Shown here: positions 1 to 8,169 of the stretch, piece after piece
How the letters are laid out: the number at the start of each line of letters is the position of its first letter
How positions within the stretch are numbered: position 1 is the first letter of the stretch
Source: Liminaster sp964567855
GTDB taxonomy: Bacteria > Bacteroidota > Bacteroidia > Bacteroidales > UBA3663
Length of the DNA stretch: 64,000 nucleotides
Assembly (NCBI GenBank): GCA_964567855.1
Contig: CAZMOE010000002.1
Span: forward strand, 62,001 to 126,000
Direction of reading: 5' to 3'
The notes under the pieces: generated by a model
Databases searched by the model: none
The model's input: the letters and a program-made list of their open reading frames with translations, nothing else
What the model was told of the DNA's origin: nothing
Translations under genes and position numbers: made by a program

Positions 1-758
1 CGCTGCTGCTCGCCATGGATATTCAATACGATACGAGCACGGTTATATTCAAGGTTAAGCACCTCGGCGGTCGTGCTGCGGTTCATATAAATATCTTTTC
101 TCTCTCTTGTCAGCCATCGCCACAGATTCTTGTACCAAGGTTTGTATATCCCCCAGACGCGAATCTTCCGACAGCCGAACTTTTTCACTACCGCCTGCAT
201 AAGACGCTGCCGCCGGGGAGACTGATAGAGGTCGCCGGCAAAAACAATGTCATACACCTTGGCTGTGCCCGGCAACGGGTAATAGAGTGCAGGATCCACC
301 GCCTGAGGAAGGAACTTTGCCTCTATGCCCCATCGCTCTCGGATCCAGGGAATATCCTCCTGTTCATAACAAAACACTTCATCCACGTGCGGAAGATTCT
401 CCCCGCATTGGGGCATACGACGCAGACTGTCGAAAAGCCACAACACCGTTACGGCCGACTGCCGGAAAAAATCCAGCGTGGCCGGCAACAGGTTATCGCC
501 GTTCATAATGAATACGAGATCCGGGGTCTCCTGCCGGAATACCTGTTCGATATATGTCCGGTAGCCTTGGCGAGAATGCTGACGGAGTTTCGCTTTATCG
601 GCCGACAGCTTATATCTGATCCGATTGAACCAATGGTAAGGATGAATGGGATTATCGTATGCTTCGACACGGGTCTCCCATCCCAAAGCGTGAAACGCAC
701 GTTCTATGCTTTGGTTGAAATAAAAAAAGGCCGGGCCGATGATGAGTACTTTGGACAT
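1..758 (-). CDS. CgeB-like glycosyltransferase, partial (C-terminus beyond window)
   Basis: I translated the minus strand from the ATG at 758-756; the frame stays open for 252 codons to the left edge, so the C-terminus is missing. The protein starts MSKVLIIGPAFFYFNQSIE and later contains DIVFAGDLYQSPRRQRLM and ARIVLNIHGEQ. This is the layout of CgeB/DUF3880-type glycosyltransferases: a GT-B fold with a DxVFxG segment and a C-terminal half that binds the nucleotide sugar. No signal peptide or membrane segment is visible, so it should act on the cytoplasmic face. It starts 7 bases after the polyol-phosphate transferase stop, so it is probably co-transcribed and adds a sugar to the same surface polymer. 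The sugar donor cannot be predicted. The plus-strand reading across this stretch looks like an antisense shadow. Confidence 0.8.
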   Translation of the reverse strand, partial: MSKVLIIGPAFFYFNQSIERAFHALGWETRVEAYDNPIHPYHWFNRIRYKLSADKAKLRQHSRQGYRTYIEQVFRQETPDLVFIMNGDNLLPATLDFFRQSAVTVLWLFDSLRRMPQCGENLPHVDEVFCYEQEDIPWIRERWGIEAKFLPQAVDPALYYPLPGTAKVYDIVFAGDLYQSPRRQRLMQAVVKKFGCRKIRVWGIYKPWYKNLWRWLTRERKDIYMNRSTTAEVLNLEYNRARIVLNIHGEQQ

Positions 759-765
759 ACGGTAA

Positions 766-1944
766 TTATTTAGGCAGCAGATGCTGCATGATACGTTGAC
801 AAGTGTTCCCATCCGAATAAAGATGGAAGCGTTTCACCTCTTCCTCCGACGGAGGGACATATCCCCCGCGGTCGAGCAACGCGATCAGTTGCGCCCAGTC
901 ATAGACCTTGACCGCTTCCAGCTGCTCATAGTCGAAATAGAACGGTCGCGATTGGGTGCAATATTCTTCCTGGTCGAACGGGAAAAGGATAATGGGTTTC
1001 CACAGTAGCAGAAAATCGAAATAAATGCTCGAATAGTCGGTCAGAAGCACATCCATATCCTTGATGAAGGTGTACAGGTCGTCATAGTCGTCGTCGGTGA
1101 CTGTCATGATACGGCTGTCCTGCAAGCCTTTGCTGGAAGAGTCAAAAAAATGACCCTTATAAAGCAAAACCATATTCCGCCGCTCAAGAACCCGTTCCAA
1201 TGCCACAGGATCGCAACCGGCAACTTCAAACGGATTAAAGGCCCTACCATGCCGGGAAACCGTATCCCGATGGGTAGGCATGTATAAAATCTTTATAGGA
1301 TGGTTGAAACGGCGGTCTATCCGATCAATCAAAGGCTCTGTGCAATCCTTGAAAAAATGATCATTCCGTGGCAACCCTACCTCCCACACCTCGTTTTGCG
1401 GCAGCCGGAACGCCGATTGAAGGAAAGAGGTAAAAAACGGCGACGTCGAGAGGGTCTCACCTTGCAGGAATTCATAGGGAACGATCATTTTACGGACTGC
1501 CGTCTTGATTTTTTTCCAGACCGTATTCCTGCGAATGAAAGACATGGCGTCGTTGCCGATCATTTTCAGCGGCATGCCATGCCAAAGGTTAAGAATCCGG
1601 ATCCCGTTCATGAAGCGGGGATCGCCATCACCGATTCCCTTCGTTACGCAAAAAAGCGAAGCCCTCCGCATGGCCTTTCTCCCTTCGGAAGCAGAAGCCA
1701 TGGCGACCGGAAGATGCCTGGCGGTCAAATCCCGATAGACTTTTTCGCTTTTAGTTATCCACAAGGCCTTGATCTCCGGATGGCAAGCGATGACATGCTC
1801 GAACAGGGCACGGGAATTGTCAGAATAACGCATTCCGTCCCACGCGCCGAAAATCCAGAAATTCCGTTCCCGCCTGATGAAATACTGCATGTGCCAAACC
1901 GGGAGGAATAAAAGACCTTTGATAATCTGTATGACAATCGACAT
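766..1944 (-). CDS. CDP-glycerol glycerophosphotransferase family protein (TagB/TagF-like)
   Basis: The 392 residues match the Glyphos_transf family (PF04464), which moves glycerol-phosphate or ribitol-phosphate from a CDP-polyol to a lipid-linked or glycan acceptor. Visible family signatures are NLWHGMPLKMIG (about residues 119-130), ILYMPTHRD (about 219-227) and LLTDYSSIYFDFLLL near residue 300; the His and Asp residues in these match conserved catalytic or donor-binding positions. The N-terminus is hydrophobic but not a signal peptide, as expected for a membrane-associated cytoplasmic enzyme. It lies 9 bases after the SDR gene and just downstream of a TagD-like cytidylyltransferase, which supports a CDP-polyol donor. 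The polyol (glycerol, ribitol or other) is not decided by the sequence. Confidence 0.85.
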   Translation of the reverse strand: MSIVIQIIKGLLFLPVWHMQYFIRRERNFWIFGAWDGMRYSDNSRALFEHVIACHPEIKALWITKSEKVYRDLTARHLPVAMASASEGRKAMRRASLFCVTKGIGDGDPRFMNGIRILNLWHGMPLKMIGNDAMSFIRRNTVWKKIKTAVRKMIVPYEFLQGETLSTSPFFTSFLQSAFRLPQNEVWEVGLPRNDHFFKDCTEPLIDRIDRRFNHPIKILYMPTHRDTVSRHGRAFNPFEVAGCDPVALERVLERRNMVLLYKGHFFDSSSKGLQDSRIMTVTDDDYDDLYTFIKDMDVLLTDYSSIYFDFLLLWKPIILFPFDQEEYCTQSRPFYFDYEQLEAVKVYDWAQLIALLDRGGYVPPSEEEVKRFHLYSDGNTCQRIMQHLLPK

Positions 1945-1953
1945 AAATATGAT

Positions 1954-2676
1954 TTATTTATAACAATAGCCTCCGGAGATCTCTATGACCGCGCCGTTGA
2001 CAAAAGCATTATCGACGCAGAACATCACAGCGCCGGCAACCTCTTCCGGCGTCGCAAACCTGTGGGCCGCAGTCTTGTTACAGATGTTTTCACGAATCCG
2101 GGCAGGTTTGTTTTTCTGCCATTCCGTATCCACAAAGCCGGGGGCGATAACGTTAACGGTGGTGCCGGTTCCCTCGAACTCCTTGACGAGATTCCGGGCC
2201 AGGGCATGCACGGCCGATTTCATGACGCCGTATGCCAGAGAGGTGGCATGAGGCAAAACACCCATCATGGAGCCGATAAAGATAATGCGGGCGTCACAGG
2301 GTATCTTGTCCCAGAGATCCCGGATCAGATAAAAATGGGCGTTGAGCCCGACGGTCATCACCCGCTCCCATTCATCGTCGGTAATCTCCTTGGCGGCTTT
2401 CCGCACGGTGGCTCCGGCGTTACAAACGATGCAATCGATGCTTTCCGCCTCGCGGCAAAGCCTTCCTGTAAACATCTTGAAGGATTCTTTATCGCCTTGG
2501 TCGACCTGCAACAGAATAAAATGAGGCGAAATCGCGGCAAATACCGCCTCAGCCTTTCTCGCAGCCGCTTCATCGGATGCGTAAGTGACATATACGAAAT
2601 AGCCGCGTCGCAACAGCGACTCGGCAACGGCAAAACCTATGCCTTTCGATCCTCCGGTGACAACAGCGGTCTTCAT
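1954..2676 (-). CDS. SDR family NAD(P)-dependent oxidoreductase
   Basis: The 240 residues form a classical short-chain dehydrogenase: TGGSKGIGFAV at residues 7-17 binds the cofactor, CNAGA is the NAG motif, and the active-site YxxxK is in AYGVMKSA, preceded by a Ser in FIGSMMG. It is FabG-like in sequence, but FabG normally sits with fatty-acid genes. Here the start codon overlaps the cytidylyltransferase stop (ATGA, 2676-2673) and the polyol-phosphate transferase follows after 9 bases. Translational coupling suggests that it makes the polyol-phosphate substrate, for example by reducing a ketose phosphate, much as the SDR domain of Haemophilus Bcs1/Acs1 makes ribitol 5-phosphate. That role is inference from context; the SDR assignment is firm. 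Confidence 0.85.
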   Translation of the reverse strand: MKTAVVTGGSKGIGFAVAESLLRRGYFVYVTYASDEAAARKAEAVFAAISPHFILLQVDQGDKESFKMFTGRLCREAESIDCIVCNAGATVRKAAKEITDDEWERVMTVGLNAHFYLIRDLWDKIPCDARIIFIGSMMGVLPHATSLAYGVMKSAVHALARNLVKEFEGTGTTVNVIAPGFVDTEWQKNKPARIRENICNKTAAHRFATPEEVAGAVMFCVDNAFVNGAVIEISGGYCYK

Positions 2677-3137
2677 ACTACATCAGGGTTAGGCTGATGA
2701 TCGATCCGGCTCTTGATGCTTTCATACTTCTCAACGATTTCCTGTTTGATTTTGGTCGTACTGACACCATCGCCATAGGGAAAATAGAAAACCGTAACAC
2801 CAAGTTCTTTCAGATAATCGTATTTCCCGGTCCAGTCGTCGCCGACTACAAAGACGTCGATGTTCAATTTCCTGACGAGTTCCGTATGATCCAGACTTCG
2901 CTGGGGAATCACGATATCGGGATGCTTCAATGCCTTGATAATGGCCTGCCGCTCCTCGAACGGAATGATAGGCGGACGCTTGTAGCTGCAAACCAGCTCA
3001 TCGGTACTGACCCCGACAATCAAAGTATCGCCCAAGCCGCGGGCGTATTCAATCATCTTCAAATGATTGGAATGAAACATGTCGAATGTGCCTGAGGTAT
3101 AAACGACTACACGATTCTTATACATTGTATTTAGCAT
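2673..3137 (-). CDS. TagD-like nucleotidyltransferase (probable polyol-phosphate cytidylyltransferase)
   Basis: The 154 residues belong to the cytidylyltransferase-like family (HxGH superfamily) that activates glycerol-3-phosphate, phosphoethanolamine or similar alcohol phosphates as CDP derivatives. The nucleotide-binding segment is SGTFDMFHSNHLKMIEYA near residues 15-32, and the second signature is YGDGVSTTKIKQ near 122-133. Two deviations from TagD stand out: HxGH reads HSNH (Gly to Asn), and the usual Arg of RTEGISTT is replaced by Tyr. CTP and the polyol phosphate are therefore likely but not certain substrates. Starts at 3137 or 3125 are both possible. It is coupled to the SDR gene by an ATGA overlap and feeds the transferase at 766-1944. 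Confidence 0.8.
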   Translation of the reverse strand: MLNTMYKNRVVVYTSGTFDMFHSNHLKMIEYARGLGDTLIVGVSTDELVCSYKRPPIIPFEERQAIIKALKHPDIVIPQRSLDHTELVRKLNIDVFVVGDDWTGKYDYLKELGVTVFYFPYGDGVSTTKIKQEIVEKYESIKSRIDHQPNPDVV

Positions 3138-3285
3138 TATTAAATGAATTCCTATTCAAAGCAGATACCGCTGCCCCGGAAAATATCGTCATGTAACCCA
3201 TGGCCTGCTCCCAGCGGGCGGTATTCCGACGCTTTGCAAAAGCCGCCGCTTCCCGGCGACCCATACCAATGCCCTCACCTCTCAT
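3118..3285 (-). CDS. 55-aa ORF between flippase and cytidylyltransferase; small protein or glycosyltransferase remnant
   Basis: The ATG at 3285-3283 overlaps the flippase stop (ATGA, 3285-3282), and the frame stays open for 55 codons to a TAA at 3120-3118, just inside the next gene. The peptide is basic at first (MGRREAAAFAKRR, then WEQAMGYMTIFSG) with no hydrophobic segment. The arrangement is what translational coupling would produce. The composition and the pattern 'GRREAAAF..RW..AMGYM' also resemble the C-terminal helix of GT4/GT2 glycosyltransferases, so this may be the stump of a glycosyltransferase lost by deletion. I do not recognise a family. The stretch is otherwise the only apparently non-coding gap in the operon. 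Confidence 0.3.
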   Translation of the reverse strand: MRGEGIGMGRREAAAFAKRRNTARWEQAMGYMTIFSGAAVSALNRNSFNNAKYNV

Positions 3286-4790
3286 TCCATAGATTTTTTA
3301 GTCCCTTTCTTTAAGATATAATGATTGATGATTCCGGTAACTTCAGGTGAAATCCTCATCACATAGGCTAAAATGATTGCGACAACAACCAGATAGGAAG
3401 AGCGAACCACCGCATCCAGCCAAGGCGAAACGGCCGACAGGGAGGGCAACAGGAAATTGCAGACATAAAGCACCCCAATTACCCCGAATTGCCGCACGGT
3501 GGCCCAAGTAAACGGGTTTGTCCGCAATTTCTTCTGCACCAGATATTGCTGATAGGAGTAACTTACCAGGCTGGTAATGAACGAGGCCAATGCGACGCCA
3601 GTGATACCCAACAGAGGAATGAATATTTTATTGGAGACGATGGTCAACATCGTCAAGATGCCGGTAATGAAAAGCGTCCAGTAGTAATATTTGGAATATT
3701 GGATCAAAGTGTTGCCGAAGTTCAACGTACTATAGATGACTCGGGACAAGCCGAGAAAAAGAACCGCGTAACGCCCCTCTTCAAAACGCTCGCCGTTGGG
3801 AATAATGGCGAATATATTATCCAAATTCACCCAGATGACCAACAGCAAAATACTCGACGCCAGTAGTTGGTGAATGGAAACCTGCCGATAGAGGCCCGTC
3901 GCTTCCTGTAGATCTCCGTTTTTCATGGCCGTGGCCGCCAATGGAGAGGATATGGAAGAAATCGAGCGCGAAGGCATCTCCACAACCGCAGCCATATACA
4001 ACACAATCGTGTAAATACCACCACTGTACATGCCGCGCTCTGCCGAAAGCATAAAAAGATCCAACTGCCTCATGACATTGCCGCTAATGGCAGACAAGAC
4101 CAGAAAAAGGGTATATCGGGTGAATTTCGTGCGCAGGTCAGGGGTAATGAACGACCAGTCATGCTTCAATGTGCGGTCGCCGATATGAAGAGCATAGCAA
4201 CTGGTCATCAACATGCACAATCCGTAAGCACAGATGAAATAGAACAGCAATCCCGAAACATCGATATAATGAAAGGCATACAGCAGATAACCGCCCAAAA
4301 GCAACAGACGCATACCGACCTCACGAACAGCTTTCGGCACGGCAATGCGCATATAGATATTGGAATAGTTTTCAAAAAACGACCAGAAAGTAAGGATGAT
4401 CATCAAGGGAATGACCCAATAAAAATAGTCGCAAAAGGCGCTGGCATTACCATTGTTGAAAAATTCGATGATGGGTTCCTTCAACAGACAATAAATGCTG
4501 CCGAAAATAATAATTCCGGCAGTGGGCAACAGCAGATAATAGAATAAAAAACCGTTGTTGCCGTTTTCCTTATTCTTGAAATAGGGAAAAAAACGCGTGC
4601 CGGAAGAAACGGATCCCAATAACGCGAAAGACGAACACAGCAAAGCGGCCTCATACACGACGCTGGTCAGTCCGATAACCTCCGGAGCGAGATATTTCGT
4701 GACGATATAGAGCTGGACGAAAACGCCCAGCACTACACCGACATAGTTGACGAACGTGCCTTTCAGGGACTGGCGAATGACGATACCCAC
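3282..4790 (-). CDS. Wzx-type oligosaccharide flippase (MOP superfamily)
   Basis: The 502 residues are mostly hydrophobic, with about 12-14 predicted membrane segments, and begin with the typical N-terminal helix of polysaccharide flippases (RQSLKGTFVNYVGVVLGVF). The family moves undecaprenyl-linked repeat units from the cytoplasmic to the periplasmic face. The chosen start is the GTG at 4790, 3 bases after the rmlD stop; no closer ATG gives a full first helix. The position between the rhamnose genes and the polyol-phosphate genes implies that it exports the same glycan. No Wzy polymerase or Wzz-like chain-length protein is visible in the window; these may lie elsewhere in the cluster. Confidence 0.85.
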   Translation of the reverse strand: MGIVIRQSLKGTFVNYVGVVLGVFVQLYIVTKYLAPEVIGLTSVVYEAALLCSSFALLGSVSSGTRFFPYFKNKENGNNGFLFYYLLLPTAGIIIFGSIYCLLKEPIIEFFNNGNASAFCDYFYWVIPLMIILTFWSFFENYSNIYMRIAVPKAVREVGMRLLLLGGYLLYAFHYIDVSGLLFYFICAYGLCMLMTSCYALHIGDRTLKHDWSFITPDLRTKFTRYTLFLVLSAISGNVMRQLDLFMLSAERGMYSGGIYTIVLYMAAVVEMPSRSISSISSPLAATAMKNGDLQEATGLYRQVSIHQLLASSILLLVIWVNLDNIFAIIPNGERFEEGRYAVLFLGLSRVIYSTLNFGNTLIQYSKYYYWTLFITGILTMLTIVSNKIFIPLLGITGVALASFITSLVSYSYQQYLVQKKLRTNPFTWATVRQFGVIGVLYVCNFLLPSLSAVSPWLDAVVRSSYLVVVAIILAYVMRISPEVTGIINHYILKKGTKKSME

Positions 4791-4793
4791 CTC

Positions 4794-5684
4794 TTAATCC
4801 TGCTTACGTTTAAGTTCTTCTATACACTTTTCAAGCGAATCTTTCCAATAGGGAACACCCACCCCAAACGTTTCTTTCAGCTTGGTTTTGTCCAGAACAG
4901 AAAAATGGGGACGTTTGACCTTGCTGGGAAATTCGTCGCTATGACAAGGCCTGATGTCGCAGGTATTACCGCTCAATTTACAGATTTCTACGGCGAAATC
5001 GTACCAGGAGCAAACGCCTTCATTACTGAAATGATAGACACCGGGATGATCTTTATACATTCCCTCTTCGACAATTTTGAAAATGACGTCGGCCAGATCG
5101 CCGGCATAAGTAGGTGTTCCGACCTGGTCGAAAACCACATTCAGCCGATCCCTTTCAGAGGTAAGGCGGCGCATCGTCTTGACAAAGTTGTTACCGTAAG
5201 AAGAATACAACCATGCCGTGCGCAAAATGATGTAATTGCAACCGGCCTCTACGATGGCCTTTTCTCCGGCCAGCTTGGTCCTGCCATACGCGCCGATCGG
5301 ATCCGTAGGCTGCTCTTCCATACATGGCAAACAACTATCTCCCTGAAAAACATAGTCGGTAGAAACATGGATAAGCGTAGCCCCGACTTCGGCACAGGCT
5401 TTAGCCAGATTGGCGGCAGCGGTGTGATTAATCAGATCGGCGGTGGCAAAATCATCCTCTGCCTTTTCTACATTCGTATAGGCGGCACAATTCACAACGA
5501 CATCGACTTTCCCGTCCCGCATCATGGCACGGACCTCGTCAAGATCGGTAATATCAAGTTTCTGTGTACAGACACCTTCCGGCATCGAAACGTCGGTATA
5601 AATATAATGATGGGAAGAAGTCGCACCCAGCAAGCGCATCTGATTTCCCAATTGTCCGTTGGAGCCCGTTATTAAGATATTCAT
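4794..5684 (-). CDS. rmlD: dTDP-4-dehydrorhamnose reductase
   Basis: This 296-residue protein is the last enzyme of dTDP-L-rhamnose synthesis, reducing dTDP-4-keto-L-rhamnose with NAD(P)H. The Rossmann motif GSNGQLGNQ is at residues 7-15; STDYVFQGD and the active-site YxxxK in GAYGRTKLAGE follow, as in the RmlD substrate-binding family. The length is normal for RmlD. It lies 73 bases downstream of rmlC and 3 bases upstream of the flippase, so the rhamnose is most likely made for the glycan built by this operon. Confidence 0.95.
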   Translation of the reverse strand: MNILITGSNGQLGNQMRLLGATSSHHYIYTDVSMPEGVCTQKLDITDLDEVRAMMRDGKVDVVVNCAAYTNVEKAEDDFATADLINHTAAANLAKACAEVGATLIHVSTDYVFQGDSCLPCMEEQPTDPIGAYGRTKLAGEKAIVEAGCNYIILRTAWLYSSYGNNFVKTMRRLTSERDRLNVVFDQVGTPTYAGDLADVIFKIVEEGMYKDHPGVYHFSNEGVCSWYDFAVEICKLSGNTCDIRPCHSDEFPSKVKRPHFSVLDKTKLKETFGVGVPYWKDSLEKCIEELKRKQD

Positions 5685-5757
5685 AATCGAAATTTATTAT
5701 TTGCAGTCATTCAATAATGGATTTCTCCCGGCCGCAACAGCCGGGAACCTCATCTTT

Positions 5758-6330
5758 TCATTCATAAAAAAGATCGTCTATGCCAAACGGAGAGTCAAAA
5801 TCCTTCAAGCACGGATGGCAGGCGTCTTTCGCAGAAAGAATCACCTTATCCGCCGGAATTTTCCAGTCGATACCCAGATCCGGATCGTCCCATGCCAAAG
5901 CGCCTTCACTTTGCGGAGCATAGAAATTGTCGCATTTATACTGGAAAACCACTTCATCCGACAATACGGAGAATCCGTGGGCAAATCCGCGCGAAATAAA
6001 GAACTGGCGGTGGTTTTCTTCTGTCAGTTCCACAGCCACATGCTGACCGTAGGTCGGCGAACCCTTACGGATATCGACAGCTACATCCAGCACCGCGCCT
6101 TTCACACAACGGACGAGCTTGCTTTGGGCATAAGGAGGCCGCTGGAAATGCAGCCCGCGCACTACGCCATAAGAGGACTTGCTTTCATTATCCTGGCAAA
6201 AGGTTGTCCTTACGACTTTTTCCTCAAATTCCCTGGCTGAAAACGATTCAAAAAAATAACCGCGGGCATCCGTAAAAATGCGGGGCTCAATGATCAGCAC
6301 CCCTTCGATAGCAGTTTTTATTACTTCCAT
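5758..6330 (-). CDS. rmlC: dTDP-4-dehydrorhamnose 3,5-epimerase
   Basis: The 190 residues form a cupin-fold epimerase acting on dTDP-4-keto-6-deoxyglucose. The signatures EPRIFTDARGYFFESF near residues 16-31, VRGLHFQRPP near 58-67 (the His being the catalytic base) and FFISRGFAHGFSVLSD are all present, and the length matches RmlC. It lies 46 bases after rmlA and before rmlD. The gene for the 4,6-dehydratase RmlB, which makes its substrate, is not among its neighbours here. Confidence 0.95.
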   Translation of the reverse strand: MEVIKTAIEGVLIIEPRIFTDARGYFFESFSAREFEEKVVRTTFCQDNESKSSYGVVRGLHFQRPPYAQSKLVRCVKGAVLDVAVDIRKGSPTYGQHVAVELTEENHRQFFISRGFAHGFSVLSDEVVFQYKCDNFYAPQSEGALAWDDPDLGIDWKIPADKVILSAKDACHPCLKDFDSPFGIDDLFYE

Positions 6331-6376
6331 TATCGTTGCAGATTTTCTTTTATAATCATAAAATTTACGGCCGACA

Positions 6377-7279
6377 TCATAATTCTTTCCGCCCGTCGCG
6401 GCCGATTTCCTCTATCACCTTCAGCAAATACTGGCCGTACTGATTTTTCAGCATCGGCTGTGCCAGTTGACGCATTTTTTCATCTGAAATCCAGCCCTGA
6501 CGGTAAGCGATTCCCTCCAGACAGGCAATCTTGAGCCCCTGACGTTTCTCGATAACCTCGATAAAGGTAGACGCTTCACTGAGTGAATCATGTGTTCCGG
6601 TGTCCAGCCAGGCAAAACCGCGTCCCAGAGTCTGGACCTTCAATTCGCGGTCTTCCAGGAAACGCTGATTGACGGTTGTAATCTCCAATTCTCCGCGGGC
6701 CGACGGCTTGATATTCTTAGCCACCTCGACCACCTTATTCGGATAGAAGTAAAGACCGACTACGGCATAGTTGGATTTCGGCTTTTGCGGTTTCTCTTCA
6801 ATGCTGAGACAGTTGCCGTCCTTATCGAACTCAGCCACACCGTAACGTTCAGGGTCATTGACCCAATAGCCGAATACAGTAGCTTTGTTGTCACGCTCGG
6901 CGGTTGCCACGGCCTCCTTCAGCATACCGGTAAAACCGACGCCATGGAAAATGTTGTCACCCAAAACCAAGCAGACTGCATCATTACCGACAAACTTTTC
7001 GCCTATGATGAAAGCCTGAGCCAATCCATCCGGAGAAGGCTGCTCCGCATATTCAAAATGCACCCCATAATCGGAACCGTCACCGAGCAACCGCTGGAAG
7101 CCCGGCAGGTCATGCGGTGTGGAAATAATCAATATATCCCTAATACCGGCCAACATCAAAACCGAAACGGGATAATAGATCATCGGTTTGTCATAAATCG
7201 GCAGCATTTGTTTGCTAACACCTTTGGTGATCGGATACAAACGCGTTCCGGAGCCACCAGCCAAAACAATTCCTTTCAT
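6377..7279 (-). CDS. rmlA: glucose-1-phosphate thymidylyltransferase
   Basis: The 300 residues catalyse dTTP + glucose-1-phosphate to dTDP-glucose, the first step to dTDP-rhamnose. The nucleotide-binding GGSGTRLYPITKGVSKQMLP (residues 8-27), YDKPMIYYPVSVLM, LGDNIFHG and EEKPQKPKSNYAVVGLYFY are diagnostic. The length is typical of RmlA. It is the first gene seen of the minus-strand operon. About 170 bases separate it from the PorT-family gene upstream, and I found no clear consensus promoter there, so read-through from upstream is possible. Confidence 0.96.
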   Translation of the reverse strand: MKGIVLAGGSGTRLYPITKGVSKQMLPIYDKPMIYYPVSVLMLAGIRDILIISTPHDLPGFQRLLGDGSDYGVHFEYAEQPSPDGLAQAFIIGEKFVGNDAVCLVLGDNIFHGVGFTGMLKEAVATAERDNKATVFGYWVNDPERYGVAEFDKDGNCLSIEEKPQKPKSNYAVVGLYFYPNKVVEVAKNIKPSARGELEITTVNQRFLEDRELKVQTLGRGFAWLDTGTHDSLSEASTFIEVIEKRQGLKIACLEGIAYRQGWISDEKMRQLAQPMLKNQYGQYLLKVIEEIGRDGRKEL

Positions 7280-7452
7280 AAAATATATTTTTATAGTTAA
7301 TCCATTTCAAAGACACTCCCACCAGGACCATTTTCATTCCTGCAGGGGAAACATTTATGATATAAACGGCTATTCCAGACATACATAGCCGATCCTATCC
7401 CATCACGTCATCACAACCGGCACAAAAAAGTGGAAAAGTACCTTTCGCCAGT

Positions 7453-8169
7453 CTATTTTTCCAGCAACCTATGCCAAAACAACGTCATGACAATCATGAT
7501 ATGCTGGTTGGCAGAGGTTTCGAAGACATCGGATTTTTCATCCGGAAAGATATTCCCCAACCCGAAATAGTAACGGCCCGACAGCTGAAGGCTGAGCTGG
7601 GGTGAAAACTTGAATTCATACCCCAGGCCGGCCTGAATACCGTAATCGAAACGATATTTTATATCCATCGTATGGTGATCGGTCCGGAATCCGGCCGTCA
7701 AAGAACCGGCCTGGCCGAAATCGGAAGGCAGGCGGTTGTCCGTTTTATCCCACAACAGCATACCGAACTTCGGACCCAGGTCCACACATATTTCATTGCG
7801 CCGCCCCATCGGAAAATAGATGTGCGACAGAAACGGAACCTCCAGATAAGTCAGATTGCGCTGAAACTTGTAAGACGGGAAATCGGTATAACGGTCTTTA
7901 TACCCGCGCCGGGTGACAAGCACCTCGGCCTGTAACCCGAAAAACTTCTCCTCTATATAACGGGCACTGATTCCAAGCGTATAACCGGCAGCCATATCCT
8001 GAGATATAGTCGGGTCGAAGTTCATGTGGCTCATAACGGCACCGCCCACGATACCCAAATCAAGCTCTTTGGGTACGCGGGGCTGTGCGACCGCCTTTCC
8101 CGACCACACGGCGCCCCCCAAAATGACAAGGCCGACAATCCAGACGAAAGATGTTTTACCTGACAACAT
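7453..8169 (-). CDS. PorT-family outer-membrane beta-barrel protein
   Basis: The start chosen is the ATG at 8169, giving 238 residues beginning MLSGKTSFVWIVGLVILGG and a signal peptide ending near KAVAQ; a longer frame to 8241 would bury the signal. The mature part is rich in alternating aromatic/polar stretches (GLQAEVLVTRRGYKD, YGIQAGLGYEFKFSPQLSLQ), as in the eight-stranded PorT/Omp_b-brl families of Bacteroidota. Porphyromonas PorT takes part in type IX secretion, but the family is broad and the role here is unknown. The start lies 14 bases inside the end of the LysM protein gene, so the two are translationally linked and may work in the same envelope process. Confidence 0.75.
   Translation of the reverse strand: MLSGKTSFVWIVGLVILGGAVWSGKAVAQPRVPKELDLGIVGGAVMSHMNFDPTISQDMAAGYTLGISARYIEEKFFGLQAEVLVTRRGYKDRYTDFPSYKFQRNLTYLEVPFLSHIYFPMGRRNEICVDLGPKFGMLLWDKTDNRLPSDFGQAGSLTAGFRTDHHTMDIKYRFDYGIQAGLGYEFKFSPQLSLQLSGRYYFGLGNIFPDEKSDVFETSANQHIMIVMTLFWHRLLEK

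Noticed and set aside
15..773. Long plus-strand open frame at the left edge
   Set aside because: It is antisense to a minus-strand CgeB-like glycosyltransferase with clear family motifs and spacing; the plus-strand translation has no recognisable features.
1..7279. Polysaccharide locus as a mobile or phase-variable island
   Set aside because: No invertible repeats, recombinase, transposase or tRNA was seen in the part of the cluster that is visible.
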